From an uncultured Hyphomicrobiales bacterium (GTDB lineage Bacteria; Pseudomonadota; Alphaproteobacteria; Rhizobiales; Xanthobacteraceae): DNA of 64,000 bases. The translations under genes were made by a program, and so were the position numbers. Positions 11,422 through 21,435 of the stretch are shown here, in pieces (within the stretch, counting starts at the first letter, position 1; each line of letters begins with the position of its first letter). The stretch is taken from positions 1 through 64,000 of the forward strand of contig CAIMEA010000031.1 of the NCBI GenBank assembly GCA_903839845.1. Reading direction: 5' to 3'. The notes under the pieces are model-generated. The model was not told where the DNA came from, did not search any database, and saw only the letters and a list, made by a program, of their open reading frames with translations.

Positions 11422-11925
11422 ATGGCGGGTAGCGTCAACAAAGTTATCCTGGTCGGCAATCTCGGCAAGGACCCGGAAATCCGCCGCACCCAGGACGGCA
11501 GGCCGATCGCCAATCTCAGTGTCGCCACCTCGGAAACCTGGCGCGACAAGAACACCGGCGAGCGCAAGGAAAAGACCGAGTGGCACCGCGTCGTCGTGTT
11601 CAACGAAGGCCTGTGCAAGGTGATCGAGCAATATCTCAAGAAGGGCGCCAAGGTTTATCTTGAGGGCGCACTGCAGACACGCAAGTGGACCGACAAAGAC
11701 GGCCACGACAAATACTCGACCGAAGTGGTGTTGCAGGGCTTCAATTCGACGCTGACCATGCTCGACGGCCGTGGTGGCGGCGGTTCGGGCGCCGGTGCGC
11801 CGGACAGCGGCGACGATTTCGGCTCCAGCGGTCCCAGTGGCGGCGGCGACCGCGCGCCGGCGCGCAAACCGGCGATGGCGAGCGCCGGAAAACGCGACGA
11901 CATGGACGACGAAATTCCGTTCTGA
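11422..11925 (+). CDS. ssb: Single-stranded DNA-binding protein
   Basis: This 167-residue SSB protects single-stranded DNA and recruits repair and replication proteins. The OB fold spans about residues 1-110, with [17 protein letters not shown] and [22 protein letters not shown] as classic strands. A Gly/Ser/Ala-rich flexible linker follows, and the acidic tip DDEIPF binds partner proteins such as RecQ and PriA. It lies downstream of an SOS box. The gene is preceded by GGAGAGCATC before the ATG. In many relatives ssb sits beside uvrA; here more than 7 kb of other genes separate them. Confidence 0.97.
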   Translation: MAGSVNKVILVGNLGKDPEIRRTQDGRPIANLSVATSETWRDKNTGERKEKTEWHRVVVFNEGLCKVIEQYLKKGAKVYLEGALQTRKWTDKDGHDKYSTEVVLQGFNSTLTMLDGRGGGGSGAGAPDSGDDFGSSGPSGGGDRAPARKPAMASAGKRDDMDDEIPF

Positions 11926-12290
11926 GCCCATTGAACGCGCTGGAACGTCTCGTGCGCCACGACTTGCCGGGCGCGGTAGCCGCGTGTTCAGTTGCCGGGG
12001 CGTCGGCGTATTCTCACGTTACCGAGACGTAAATTTTTTCGATGCCGCGGCGAATGTCGCGAAATTTCAAGGCCACAGGCCGCCGCCTACGACTTTATAT
12101 CCATAGGCATTGGCGCGTGCGCTCGCCTACCGTTCACGCGGACGTTGCGCCTTGCGCAGCGGTCCGACACGAGGGGGCGCATTCTACAAAAGTGGAATCC
12201 GGTTTTGTGTCCGACTGCGCTCCTGACTTGTTGCTTGTTGCCTGACGAAAAATTTTTTACGGCGAAAACAAAAACTCCAGGGAGAACGCC
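11926..12290. other. Intergenic stretch between ssb and the Cache-domain gene
   Basis: No gene is visible in these 365 bases. They hold a short palindromic repeat remnant at 12186-12208 and an AT-rich stretch just before the downstream start. Confidence 0.5.
12186..12208. repeat. Small palindromic repeat remnant
   Basis: ACAAAA-GTGGAATCC-GG-TTTTGT forms an inverted repeat. Its core resembles the short GGAAAAGTGGAATCCGGTTTTCC-type palindromes I recall from Bradyrhizobium intergenic regions. Confidence 0.4.
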
Positions 12291-12749
12291 ATGAAGACGA
12301 CAATGCTCGCGTCGATGATGACGGCTTTCGTGTTGCTGTGGGGCGCGGCCAGCGCCTCGGCCCAGCAACTCGGCACGGAGGCGGAAGCCAAGGCGATGCT
12401 CGATCGCGCGGTGACCGAACTCAAAGCCGGCGAAGCGCCGGCCATCGCCAAGTTCAACGACAAGGAAAACAAGTCGTTCCGCGACCGCGACCTCTATGTG
12501 TTTTGCTACAACACATCGGACGGAAAATTCACCGCGCATCCCAATCCGGCTTTGATGGGATCCGATATTCGCGGCCTGAAAGTCGGCGACGAAGCCTTGG
12601 GCCAGAAGATCTGGGATTCGGCGAAACCGGGCGCTGTGTCGGCCGTGAACTATAATTTCCCCAAGCCGGGCACGACCAACGCCGTTCCCAAGGAATCCTT
12701 CGTCACCGTCGTCGGCGGCCAAGGCTGCGGCGTCGGCTATTACAAATAG
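12291..12749 (+). CDS. Secreted single-Cache-domain protein
   Basis: This 152-residue protein has a signal peptide (residues 1 to about 24, ending ASASAQQ) and then one Cache-like sensing domain. Typical features are AKAMLDRAVTELKAGEAPAIAKFN, RDLYVFCYNTSDGKFTAHPNP, LMGSDIRGLKV and a C-terminal core ending GCGVGYYK. Such single-domain proteins bind small ligands in the periplasm and lack any signalling output of their own. The ATG is preceded by CAGGGAGAACGCC. No partner kinase is adjacent. The ligand is unknown. Confidence 0.78.
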   Translation: MKTTMLASMMTAFVLLWGAASASAQQLGTEAEAKAMLDRAVTELKAGEAPAIAKFNDKENKSFRDRDLYVFCYNTSDGKFTAHPNPALMGSDIRGLKVGDEALGQKIWDSAKPGAVSAVNYNFPKPGTTNAVPKESFVTVVGGQGCGVGYYK

Positions 12750-12783
12750 CCGGGACGGAAGAGACTGAGGCTTAGAGCAGGAG

Positions 12784-12833
12784 CGCGGCGTGCGTTGGGG
12801 CCCGTGGGCGCAACGCCGCCGCGTTTCGTTTTA
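12784..12833. terminator. Intrinsic terminator between the Cache protein and marC
   Basis: Arms CGCGGCG-T-GCGTTG (12784-12797) and CAACGC-CGCCGCG (12811-12823) pair fully apart from one bulged T. TTTCGTTTTA follows. It serves the plus-strand gene; the T tract overlaps the marC stop codon. Confidence 0.65.
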
Positions 12834-13457
12834 CCCGGCCATCGCGACGCGCACGCCGTCGATGACGAACTGCACGGCGAGCGCGGCGAGCAGCACGCCG
12901 AGGATGCGCGAGGCGACTGACGTCGCCGTGTTGCCGAGCAGGTTGCCGATGCGCCCGGCCAGCTCGAACACGATGAAGCACAGCAGCATACTGGCGGCGA
13001 TGACGCCGAGCAGTAAGCCAAGCCGTAGCGGATCGCCGCCGCTTCGGCCGGACAACAGCACGCTGGCGGTGATGGCGCCGGGCCCCGCCATCAGCGGAAT
13101 GGCGAGCGGGAAGGCGGCAATATTGCGCACGCGCTCCTCGATGGCGTGCTCGGCGGTTTCGGTCTGGCGCACGACGCGCACGCCGAACACCATTTCCGAG
13201 GCGATCGAGAACAGCAGCAAACCGCCGGCAATGCGAAACGCCGGCAGCGAGATCGACAGCATGCGCAACAGCCAGTCGCCGGCGAGCGCGCTACCGGCGA
13301 GGATCGCGGCCGCAATCAGACAGGCGCGCAGTGCGACGCTGCGTCGCGACGCCGCCGGCAAGTCCTGCGTGATGGCGATGAAAGACGGCACCAGCCCGAT
13401 CGGATCGAGCACGACCAGAATCGTGACCAGGGCTGAGACGGTGAATTCAAGGGGCAT
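12831..13457 (-). CDS. MarC family integral membrane protein
   Basis: This 208-residue protein of the MarC family (UPF0056) has about six membrane segments. LVTILVVLDPIGLVPSFIAIT contains the conserved DPxG motif in the first half. AFPLAIPLMAGPGAITASVL is the repeated counterpart in the second half, and together they show the inverted-repeat architecture of the family. Originally linked to multiple antibiotic resistance, the family's true substrate is not settled. It is convergent with the Cache-domain gene and divergent from the autotransporter. Confidence 0.9.
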   Translation of the reverse strand: MPLEFTVSALVTILVVLDPIGLVPSFIAITQDLPAASRRSVALRACLIAAAILAGSALAGDWLLRMLSISLPAFRIAGGLLLFSIASEMVFGVRVVRQTETAEHAIEERVRNIAAFPLAIPLMAGPGAITASVLLSGRSGGDPLRLGLLLGVIAASMLLCFIVFELAGRIGNLLGNTATSVASRILGVLLAALAVQFVIDGVRVAMAG

Positions 13458-13633
13458 GAATTGTTTTTGTCTCCAGGCACATCGCGCTCAGGCAAGTCGC
13501 GCAAGTTCCAATTTTACAAAGGATTAACCATAACCCGCGACATTCCACTTGGAAAATCAATGATTCCGGGTGGGCTCTGTACATTCATTTACCTAGGTTC
13601 GGGGGCCGTTTTTCGGTCATACGCCCTTGCGGC

Positions 13634-16257
13634 TTGCCGGGGTTTGCATTTCGATGTGCAGCACGGAGCTTGGGCCTTTCGTGCGGAATTGGCTTGTTAC
13701 TCTTGGGCTTCGTGAGCGCGGCCGCGGCTCAAGCGATCGCTTTCAACCCCACCAGTTTGCCCCCGGGGACGGTAGGGATTGGATATAATCAAACTGTGTT
13801 GGCGAATGACAGCGACGGGGCGGAAGACGTCAACGGGCCTTTCGATAATGACGATATCTTTACATACGCCGTGACTGCGGGAGCATTGCCGACAGGCCTG
13901 TCTCTCAATTTTTTTACCGGCGCGATTACCGGGACACCCACTACAGGCGGTACCTATCCGTTCACGGTGACGGCGACTGATCTCAACAACGCCACCGGCT
14001 CCCAAGCTTATACTATCGTCATCGGCACCAATTCGCTGGTGATCACGCCTGGCAGCCTGCCCAATGCGACGCAGGCTTGCAATACAATCAGACTTTGTCG
14101 GCTTCGGGCGGCAGCGCCCCATATACTTATTCCGTGTCCGCAGGTTCACTGCCGGCTGGCCTATCTCTCGATCCGAGCAGCGGCGCATTAACCGGCGTCC
14201 CGACGGCTGCGGGACCGGCGAATTTCACCGTTCAGGTGCTCGACACTGCCGGCAATATCGGCACGCAGGCCTACAGCTTTAACGTCGGGACTTTATCGCT
14301 GACCGTCACGCCACCGACGCTGCCGTCCGGTACGCAAGGCGTGGCGTATAATCAGTCTGTCGGCGCAACCGGCGGCAGCGGCTCTTATTCGTATTCGGTA
14401 ACATCGGGATCCTTGCCGGCCGGCCTGACCCTCAACCCCGGCACGGGCGCGATTTCCGGCGTCCCGGGCGCGACGGGCCAGTCGATCTTCACCATTCAGG
14501 CCATCGACACGACAAATGGCAATGCCGGCAGCCGGTCTTACTCCTTGAATATTGGTAGCGCTGGTGCGCTCACGATCAGCCCGTCGACGTTGCCAAATGG
14601 CAGCAACGGCACGCCCTATAGTCAGACCTTGACCACGTCGGCCGGCAGCGGGCCCTATACGTATACCATTTCGGGCGGTGCTCTGCCGGCGGGGCTTGCA
14701 CTTTCAAGCGGCGGGGCGATCACCGGAACGCCGACGGGCAGCGGCGCGTCGTCGTTTACGGTTCGAGTCACGGACTCGCTCGGCAATGCCGGCACCCAAC
14801 TTTACAATGTAAATATAGGTACGGCTTTGCTGGCGATAAATCCGGCGTCGCTGCCGGCAATGATAAACGGCCGGCCCTACAGCCAAGTCGTGACCGCGTC
14901 GGGCGGCACCGGGCCTTACACTTATTCGATTTCTGCCGGCGCGCTACCGACTGGGCTGGTGCTGAATACCAGCACCGGCTTGATCAGCGGCACGCCGACC
15001 GCGGCCGGCGCGAGTGCTACATTTACGGTGCGTGCGCTCGATAGCCTGGGCAATACGGGCTTGCGCGCATACACACTCACAAATAGGCGGGATCCAGCAC
15101 TTGATGCCGAAGTGCAAGGCCTGATCGCATCGCAAGTGGCAACGGCGCAGCGTTTTGCCGCGACGCAAATGTCCAATGTCGGCAGTCACCTCGAAGGATT
15201 GCACGGTCGCCTCGATCCGTGTTCGTTCAATTTCAGTATTGCACCTCCGGTCGACCAAACGCCGAGGCCTTATTCAGACGCATATGCCGATATAACTTAT
15301 GGCAATCCAAACCAACTCTATTCGCCAAACACGGCCTATGGCAGTCGCGGACAATTTGCGCCGCCACAGCCCGACAACGCGCCGAGCCGCCGCGCGCCCA
15401 GAAAGGAAGCTTGCGCGGCCGATTGGGCTTCGTCGATGTCCATCTGGACCGCCGGCTCGTTTCAATTCGGTTCCATGACGCCGTCCGGCGCCGCAAGCAA
15501 CCGCTTCACGACAGGCGGCCTGACGGCCGGGCTCGATATGCGGATCAACGAACGACTGATTGTCGGTGCGGCCGTCGGCTACGGCGGCGACCATGCCGAT
15601 ATTGGAGCCAACGGCACGAGCAGCGACGCAACCAGCTATAGCGGAACACTCTATGCAAGCTTCCAGCCGTCTGGGCTTTTATATGTCGATACGGCCATCG
15701 GCTATGGCTCAGTCGGGTACCAGAATAAGCGCTTTGTAAGCGGCGACGGCAGCATCGCGTCCGGTAAACGGACTGGTTCGTACTGGTTCAGCATGCTGAC
15801 CGCGAGCGTTGAAGTAAGCCAAGACAACATCAAGATTGCGCCTTATGTGAACGCCAATTTCATTTCGGCCAATTTTGACGGTTATGCGGAGAGCGGCGGT
15901 TCGCTGGCGCTGAGCTACGACGCGATGTCGGCCAACTCGATGTCGGGCGCGATCGGCTTGCGCGGCTCGATTGACATCGAAAACGCCCACGGCGTGTTGA
16001 GTCCAAACGCGCGCATCGAATACCGGCAAACACGTCAAATGGGTTACAATCAGGCGCTGTATTACAGCGATCTCGGCGCTGGTTCGGCCTCCACCTTCAC
16101 GCAGGCAGCGATTTCCTCCGGCACGGAGACGGCTGCCGCCGGCCTGCGGCTCCGCACGCCGGGAGGAGTAACAGCCGAGGTCGAATACAGTATCATGAAG
16201 GGTGCGTCCTCGTTCCTTGCCCAGGCGGTTAGAGCGGCATTGCACATAACCTTTTGA
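13634..16257 (+). pseudogene. Autotransporter with five Ig-like repeats, broken by a one-base frameshift
   Basis: Two overlapping frames (13634-14191 and 14077-16257) together encode one protein of about 870 residues. There is a signal peptide (GLSCGIGLLLLGFVSAAAAQA) and then five Ig-like repeats of about 85 residues. Each repeat is built as SLPxGTxGVxYNQT...GSGPYTYSVSAGALPAGL...GTPTAAG. A linker leads to a C-terminal autotransporter barrel of about 260 residues ending ALHITF. Within repeat 2 the frame breaks at ACGCAGGCTTGCAATAC near 14074; adding one G gives TQGLQYNQ, matching the other repeats. The start is uncertain: TTG at 13634 has no clear ribosome site. It is either a true loss of function, a phase-variable tract or a sequencing error. 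Confidence 0.85.
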
Positions 16258-16402
16258 TGTTCTCCTTGGAGCCAAATTCGCATCAATAAGCCATTGAAAA
16301 TATTAATATAATAACTGTCCGCCAGGCGCCTTTAGGGTTGGCGTCGGGCGATTGAATCAGCTAGAAAATGCAGGATTCTTATAGCCCTGCAGGAACGCCT
16401 CT

Positions 16403-19159
16403 TTGTCCGACACCGAAACACCCAAAGCGGGGGGCGATCAGCCCTCCGACGTGCGCCCTGTCTCCATTACCGAAGAGATGAAGCGTTCGTATCTCGATTA
16501 CGCGATGAGCGTGATCGTGAGCCGCGCGCTGCCCGATGTTCGCGACGGCTTGAAGCCTGTGCACCGGCGCATCCTCTATTCGATGCACGAGCAGGGCCAC
16601 ACCCCGGACAAGAAATACGTCAAATCGGCGCGCGTCGTCGGCGACGTGATGGGCAAATATCATCCGCATGGCGACAGCGCGATCTATGACGCCCTGGTGC
16701 GCATGGCGCAGGACTTCTCGATGCGCCTGCAGCTCATCGACGGGCAGGGCAATTTCGGCTCGGTCGACGGCGATCCGGCCGCCGCCATGCGTTACACCGA
16801 GTGTAAGCTGGCCAAGCCGGCGATGGCTCTGCTTGACGACATCGACAAGGACACTGTCGACTTCCAGGAAAACTATGACGGCAGCGAAAGCGAACCGAAG
16901 GTTCTGCCGGCGCGCTATCCGAATTTGCTGGTCAATGGCGCCGGCGGCATTGCCGTCGGCATGGCGACCAATATTCCGCCGCACAATCTCGGCGAGGTCA
17001 TCGACGCGACCATCGCAGTGATCGACAATCCGGCGATCTCGACCGACGACCTCATCCAGATCGTGCCCGGTCCTGATTTCCCGACCGGCGGCATCATTCT
17101 CGGCCGCGCCGGCATCTACAGCGCCTATCACACCGGCCGCGGCTCGGTGGTGATGCGCGGCAAGGTCGCCTTCGAGACCTTGCGCAAGGACCGCGAAGCG
17201 ATCATCATTTCCGAAATTCCCTATCAGGTGAACAAGGCGACGATGGTCGAGCGCATCGCCGAACTGGTGCGCGACAAGAAGATCGACGGCATTTCCGATC
17301 TGCGCGACGAGTCCGATCGCGACGGCTATCGCGTGGTGATCGAATTGAAGCGCGATGCCGAGCGCGACGTGGTGATGAACCAGCTTTATCGTTTCACGCC
17401 GTTGCAGACGAGTTTCGGCGTCAACACCGTGGCGCTCGACGGCGGCCGTCCGCTGGTGATGACGCTCAAGGACATGCTGGTCGCCTTCGTCGCGTTCCGC
17501 GAAGAAGTCGTGTCTCGGCGCACCAAGTTCCTGCTCAACAAGGCGCGCGACCGCGCCCATGTTTTGGTGGGTCTGGCTATCGCCGTTGCCAATATCGACG
17601 AAGTGATCAAGCTGATCCGCGCCTCGGCCGACGCCAAGGAAGCGCGCGAGCAGTTGATGGCGCGCGACTGGCCGGCCAAGGATATGGCGACGATGGTGCT
17701 GCTGATCGACGATCCGCGCCATCGCATTTCGCCGGAAGGCAATACGCGGCTGTCGGCCGAACAGGCGCAGGCGATTCTCGACCTGCGGCTGCAACGCCTG
17801 ACCGCGCTGGGCCGCGACGAAATCGCCGCCGAACTGGACAAGCTCGCCGCCGAGATCGCCGATTATCTCGATATCCTGCGCTCGCGCGCGCGCATCCAGA
17901 CCATCATCAAGGAAGACCTGACCGCGCTGAAGGCGCAGTTCGCGACGCCGCGCCGCACCGAAATCGCCGAGGCGATCGGCGACATGGACGACGAGGACCT
18001 GATCCAGCGCGAGGACATGGTCGTGACCGTGTCGCATCTCGGCTACGTCAAGCGCGTGCCGCTGTCGACCTATCGCGCGCAAAAGCGCGGCGGCAAAGGC
18101 CGCTCCGGCATGCAGACGCGCGACGAGGATTTCGTCTCAAGGCTATTCGTCGCCTCGACGCATACGCCGGTGCTGTTCTTCTCGTCCAAGGGACAGGTGT
18201 ACAAGGAAAAGGTCTGGCGCCTGCCGCTGGCGGCGCCGCAGGCGCGCGGCAAGGCGATGATCAACATATTGCCGCTCGACGCCGGCGAGACCATTACTTC
18301 GATCATGCCGCTGCCCGAGGACGAGACGTCGTGGGCCAATCTCGACGTCATGTTCGCGTCGACCAAGGGCACGGTTCGCCGCAACAAGCTGTCGGACTTC
18401 GTCGATGTGCGCCGCTCCGGCATCATTGCCATGAAGCTCACGGAGGGCGAGGGCATTGTCGGCGTGCAAATCTGCACCGAGAAGGACGACGTGCTGCTGA
18501 CCTCGTCGGGCGGCCAGTGCATCCGCTTCCCGGTTACCGATGTGCGCGTCTTCACCGGCCGCACCTCGATGGGCGTGCGCGGCATCGCGCTCGACAATGA
18601 CGATCGGCTGATCTCGATGTCGATCCTGCGTCACATCGATGTCACCTCGGACGAGCGCGCGGCTTACCTCAAGCGCGCCAGCGCCATTCGCCGCAACACC
18701 GGCGCTGAAGTCGACGAGCCGCAGGTGGTTGACGCCGAAGAAGCAGCGGAAGCTGGTGACGTCGCCAATATCGAACTCGGCGAACAGCGCTATGTCGAAC
18801 TCTCCGAAGCCGAACAGTTCGTCCTGACCTTGTCCGAACGCGGCTTCGGCAAGCGCACCAGTTCGTACGAGTACCGGATCACCGGGCGCGGCGGCAAAGG
18901 CATCGTCGCCATGGATATCTGGGAAAAGAAGGGCGGCACGTTCCAGCTCAAGCCGAAGATCGGCCGGTTGGTCGCCTCGTTCCCGATCGAGGAAGACGAT
19001 CAGGTCATGCTGGTCACCGACGCTGGCAAGCTGATCCGTACCACGGTCGCCGGCATCCGCATCGCCGGCCGCTCGACGCAGGGTGTGATCGTTCTCAATA
19101 CGGCCGATGATGAACACGTCGTGTCGGTCGAGCGGCTGAGCGAGGATGAGGCGGAGTAA
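16403..19159 (+). CDS. gyrA: DNA gyrase subunit A
   Basis: GyrA is the DNA-cutting subunit of gyrase, which adds negative supercoils with GyrB. It has 918 residues. The catalytic Tyr131 sits in AAMRYTE. The quinolone-resistance region reads GDSAIYD with the sensitive-type Ser and Asp. The GyrA box QKRGGKG at about residue 560 separates it from ParC. Beta-pinwheel blades follow, with an acidic insertion ([18 protein letters not shown]) near 775 and an acidic tail. The start is a TTG with AGGA upstream and [11 protein letters not shown] next; no closer ATG precedes the conserved [17 protein letters not shown]. Confidence 0.97.
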   Translation: MSDTETPKAGGDQPSDVRPVSITEEMKRSYLDYAMSVIVSRALPDVRDGLKPVHRRILYSMHEQGHTPDKKYVKSARVVGDVMGKYHPHGDSAIYDALVRMAQDFSMRLQLIDGQGNFGSVDGDPAAAMRYTECKLAKPAMALLDDIDKDTVDFQENYDGSESEPKVLPARYPNLLVNGAGGIAVGMATNIPPHNLGEVIDATIAVIDNPAISTDDLIQIVPGPDFPTGGIILGRAGIYSAYHTGRGSVVMRGKVAFETLRKDREAIIISEIPYQVNKATMVERIAELVRDKKIDGISDLRDESDRDGYRVVIELKRDAERDVVMNQLYRFTPLQTSFGVNTVALDGGRPLVMTLKDMLVAFVAFREEVVSRRTKFLLNKARDRAHVLVGLAIAVANIDEVIKLIRASADAKEAREQLMARDWPAKDMATMVLLIDDPRHRISPEGNTRLSAEQAQAILDLRLQRLTALGRDEIAAELDKLAAEIADYLDILRSRARIQTIIKEDLTALKAQFATPRRTEIAEAIGDMDDEDLIQREDMVVTVSHLGYVKRVPLSTYRAQKRGGKGRSGMQTRDEDFVSRLFVASTHTPVLFFSSKGQVYKEKVWRLPLAAPQARGKAMINILPLDAGETITSIMPLPEDETSWANLDVMFASTKGTVRRNKLSDFVDVRRSGIIAMKLTEGEGIVGVQICTEKDDVLLTSSGGQCIRFPVTDVRVFTGRTSMGVRGIALDNDDRLISMSILRHIDVTSDERAAYLKRASAIRRNTGAEVDEPQVVDAEEAAEAGDVANIELGEQRYVELSEAEQFVLTLSERGFGKRTSSYEYRITGRGGKGIVAMDIWEKKGGTFQLKPKIGRLVASFPIEEDDQVMLVTDAGKLIRTTVAGIRIAGRSTQGVIVLNTADDEHVVSVERLSEDEAE

Positions 19160-19177
19160 GGGCAGAGGCGTGAACCG

Positions 19178-19792
19178 ATGAACATCCAACTCTTCACCGC
19201 CTTTCTGCTGATTACCGTCGTCCTTTTCCTGACGCCGGGGCCGATCGTCACCTTGATCATTGCGACGGGCGCCCGGCAGGGCACGCGCGCGGCGCTGCTC
19301 ACCGTGGCCGGTTCGAGCGTCGGCAACGCGGTGCTGCTTGCGGCCATCGCCTTCGGCCTGACCTGGATACTGAAAGCCTCGTCGGAGGTGTTCGACCTGC
19401 TGCGCTGGATCGGCGCGGCCTATCTGGTCTGGCTCGGCATCCAGGCCTGGCGGCACGCTGGCGCGGCGGCGGAGGCGATTCCGCCGGCCGCGCATGTGCA
19501 TGCCTGGCGCGGTTTCATCGTCGCCATCACCAATCCGAAGACTATCGCGTTCTTCACCGCATTCCTGCCGCAGTTCATCGATCCGGCGCTGCCGGTCGAC
19601 CGGCAATTGCTGGTGATGTGCGTGTGCTCGGTGACGCTCGGCGCGTTGCTCGATAGCGGCTGGGCGGTCGCCGCCGGGTTCGGCCGCGCCTGGTTTCTTA
19701 AACCCCACCACAACAAGCTGCTTGGCCGGCTGTCCGGCGCGATGCTGGTCGGCGGCGGCATCTGGCTGTCGCTGGCGCGCCGGCCGGGTTGA
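19178..19792 (+). CDS. LysE/RhtB family amino-acid exporter
   Basis: This 204-residue membrane protein is of the LysE/RhtB type, exporting amino acids or related metabolites. FLITVVLFLTPGPIVTLIIATGARQG carries the conserved PGP motif of the first helix. LLRWIGAAYLVWLGIQAWR and FIVAITNPKTIAFFTAFLPQFID are the other family hallmarks. Five to six membrane segments are visible. It begins 18 bases after gyrA, with AGAGG before the ATG, and may be read through from it. The substrate cannot be deduced. Confidence 0.92.
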   Translation: MNIQLFTAFLLITVVLFLTPGPIVTLIIATGARQGTRAALLTVAGSSVGNAVLLAAIAFGLTWILKASSEVFDLLRWIGAAYLVWLGIQAWRHAGAAAEAIPPAAHVHAWRGFIVAITNPKTIAFFTAFLPQFIDPALPVDRQLLVMCVCSVTLGALLDSGWAVAAGFGRAWFLKPHHNKLLGRLSGAMLVGGGIWLSLARRPG

Positions 19793-19885
19793 ACCAATAA
19801 GAGTTTCCCCAGACGCCTAAAAGTTTAGCCAATTTCGCAGCGGTTCCGTTTCTTTTTCGCCCTAAAAAGCGAGGTGGGGGAAAGA

Positions 19886-20665
19886 ATGGGACACAAGAAA
19901 ATGACCCGCGCGGAGTTCATCGGTGCCTGGAAAGGCGTCGTTATCATAACGCTGGCGACGATAGCGGGCGGTCACGTCCTCACTACCGGCATGCTGTTTG
20001 TCATCGGTTTCAAGGACGCCGCGCTGCACTACACCCTGGCGACGTTATTTCCGTTGATTCTCGCGCCCGCCGCCGCTTTGCCTTTGCTGGTCATGGCCGG
20101 GCGGCTGCGCCTGATAAAGGACGAACTTGAAAACCTCCTGCGCCTCGACACGTTGACCGAACTGCCGAACCGGCGCGCATTTTTCGAGCAGGCCGAGGTG
20201 GTCTTCAAGCGAGAGCGCGCCATCAGCCTGATGATGATCGATGTCGATCGCTTCAAGCAGGTCAATGACAATTATGGCCACGACTTCGGCGATCGCGTTC
20301 TGCGCTCGGTCGCGCAATCCATTCAGCGCATCGTGGCGCAGACCCCCGGCACGGGCGCGAAATTCGCCGCGCGCATCGGCGGCGAGGAATTTGCCGTGCT
20401 GATCGAGGACCTCACGCCCGAGGCGGCGGACCGGCTGGCCGATTATCTCGTCGAGCAGATTGCGCGATTGCCGGTGCAAGGCGACGGCCAACTGGTGTCG
20501 GTGACAGTGAGCGTCGGGGTGGCGCATCGCCGGACAGGGAATACGCCGGGCACCGTGCTGCGCGTCGCCGACAATGCCTGCTACCGCGCCAAGCGGCTCG
20601 GCCGCAACCAATGGTGCGACGCCGCCGCGATCGAGCGGCCGCTGCCGGCTTTGACCGCGGCCTGA
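19886..20665 (+). CDS. Membrane-anchored diguanylate cyclase
   Basis: It makes the second messenger c-di-GMP from two GTP. The protein has 259 residues from the ATG at 19886; the track's start is a GTG lying inside the ribosome site GAGGTGGGGG. Two membrane segments span about residues 16-36 and 45-70. A GGDEF domain follows: LDTLTELPNRRAF, then MMIDVDRFKQVNDNYGHDFGD with the metal Asp, then GGEEF at 165-169, an active form. No RxxD inhibitory site is visible before GGEEF, so product inhibition at that site is unlikely. No periplasmic sensor domain is present beyond a short loop. Confidence 0.92.
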   Translation: MGHKKMTRAEFIGAWKGVVIITLATIAGGHVLTTGMLFVIGFKDAALHYTLATLFPLILAPAAALPLLVMAGRLRLIKDELENLLRLDTLTELPNRRAFFEQAEVVFKRERAISLMMIDVDRFKQVNDNYGHDFGDRVLRSVAQSIQRIVAQTPGTGAKFAARIGGEEFAVLIEDLTPEAADRLADYLVEQIARLPVQGDGQLVSVTVSVGVAHRRTGNTPGTVLRVADNACYRAKRLGRNQWCDAAAIERPLPALTAA

Positions 20666-20675
20666 GCCGCCGCGG

Positions 20676-21359
20676 CTATTTGGCGCCGGCCTTTTCCAGG
20701 ATCGCCACCATCTCGGCATAGCCGCGTCGCTTCGCCAAAGTCAGCGGCGTCGCGCCGCTTGAGTCGGCAAGCGACAGATTGGCGCCGGCCTTCACCAGCG
20801 CCTCCAGCGTGGCGATGTGGCGCTTGCCGCCATTGCCGAGCACGATCGACTCGATGACCGCTGTCCAGTGCAGGTTATTGACATGATCGAGCGGCGCCTT
20901 GCCCGCGATCAGGGTACGCACGACCTCGTCATGGCCGAGATGGGCGGCGGCGATCAGCGCGGTACCGTCATAGGGGCTGGTCATATTGCCGGATCGGCAG
21001 CCCCCGGCAAGCGCGACCTTGAGCATCGGCACGTCGTCGGCGACCGCGGCGATGGTGACGATGTCGTATTTCTGCGCGTCCAGCGCATTGGCATCGGCGC
21101 CCAGTTTCATCAGAAGGGTGGCGGCCTTATTACGATGCAAATGCGCGGCGACATGCAGCGGCGTGCGCTGGTGGCCGTCGCGGGCGTCGATCGGGCTGCC
21201 AGCTTTAACCAGTTTCTCGATCTCGGCGGTGTCGCCTTTGGCCGCGGCGGCGTGCAGGCCGCTGTAGGTGGCAATCTCGGCGGCGCTGGGCGCGATTTGC
21301 GCCATTGCGGGCCCAGCGACACCGATCAGAACCAGAAACAGAAGCGCGCGCCCCAGCAT
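20676..21359 (-). CDS. Periplasmic ankyrin-repeat protein
   Basis: This 227-residue protein has a signal peptide (MLGRALLFLVLIGVAGPAMA) and then about five ankyrin repeats. Clear ones are LHAAAAKGDTAEIEKLVKAG, TPLHVAAHLHRNKAATLLMKLGAD and ATPLTLAKRRGYAEMVAILEKAGA. Exported ankyrin proteins of this size often accompany catalases or act in protein binding, but no such partner is adjacent. It is convergent with the diguanylate cyclase, with 10 bases between the stops. Confidence 0.85.
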   Translation of the reverse strand: MLGRALLFLVLIGVAGPAMAQIAPSAAEIATYSGLHAAAAKGDTAEIEKLVKAGSPIDARDGHQRTPLHVAAHLHRNKAATLLMKLGADANALDAQKYDIVTIAAVADDVPMLKVALAGGCRSGNMTSPYDGTALIAAAHLGHDEVVRTLIAGKAPLDHVNNLHWTAVIESIVLGNGGKRHIATLEALVKAGANLSLADSSGATPLTLAKRRGYAEMVAILEKAGAK

Positions 21360-21435
21360 TGTCGTCCCCCAATGAAAGCGTTGTTATTACCAGGGCTAAC
21401 ACCGGCGCGGCCTACTCATTCAATGCAGGCGCGGT

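Noticed and set aside
16379-18082. 567-residue minus-strand ORF opposite gyrA
   Set aside because: Antisense shadow with low-information composition.
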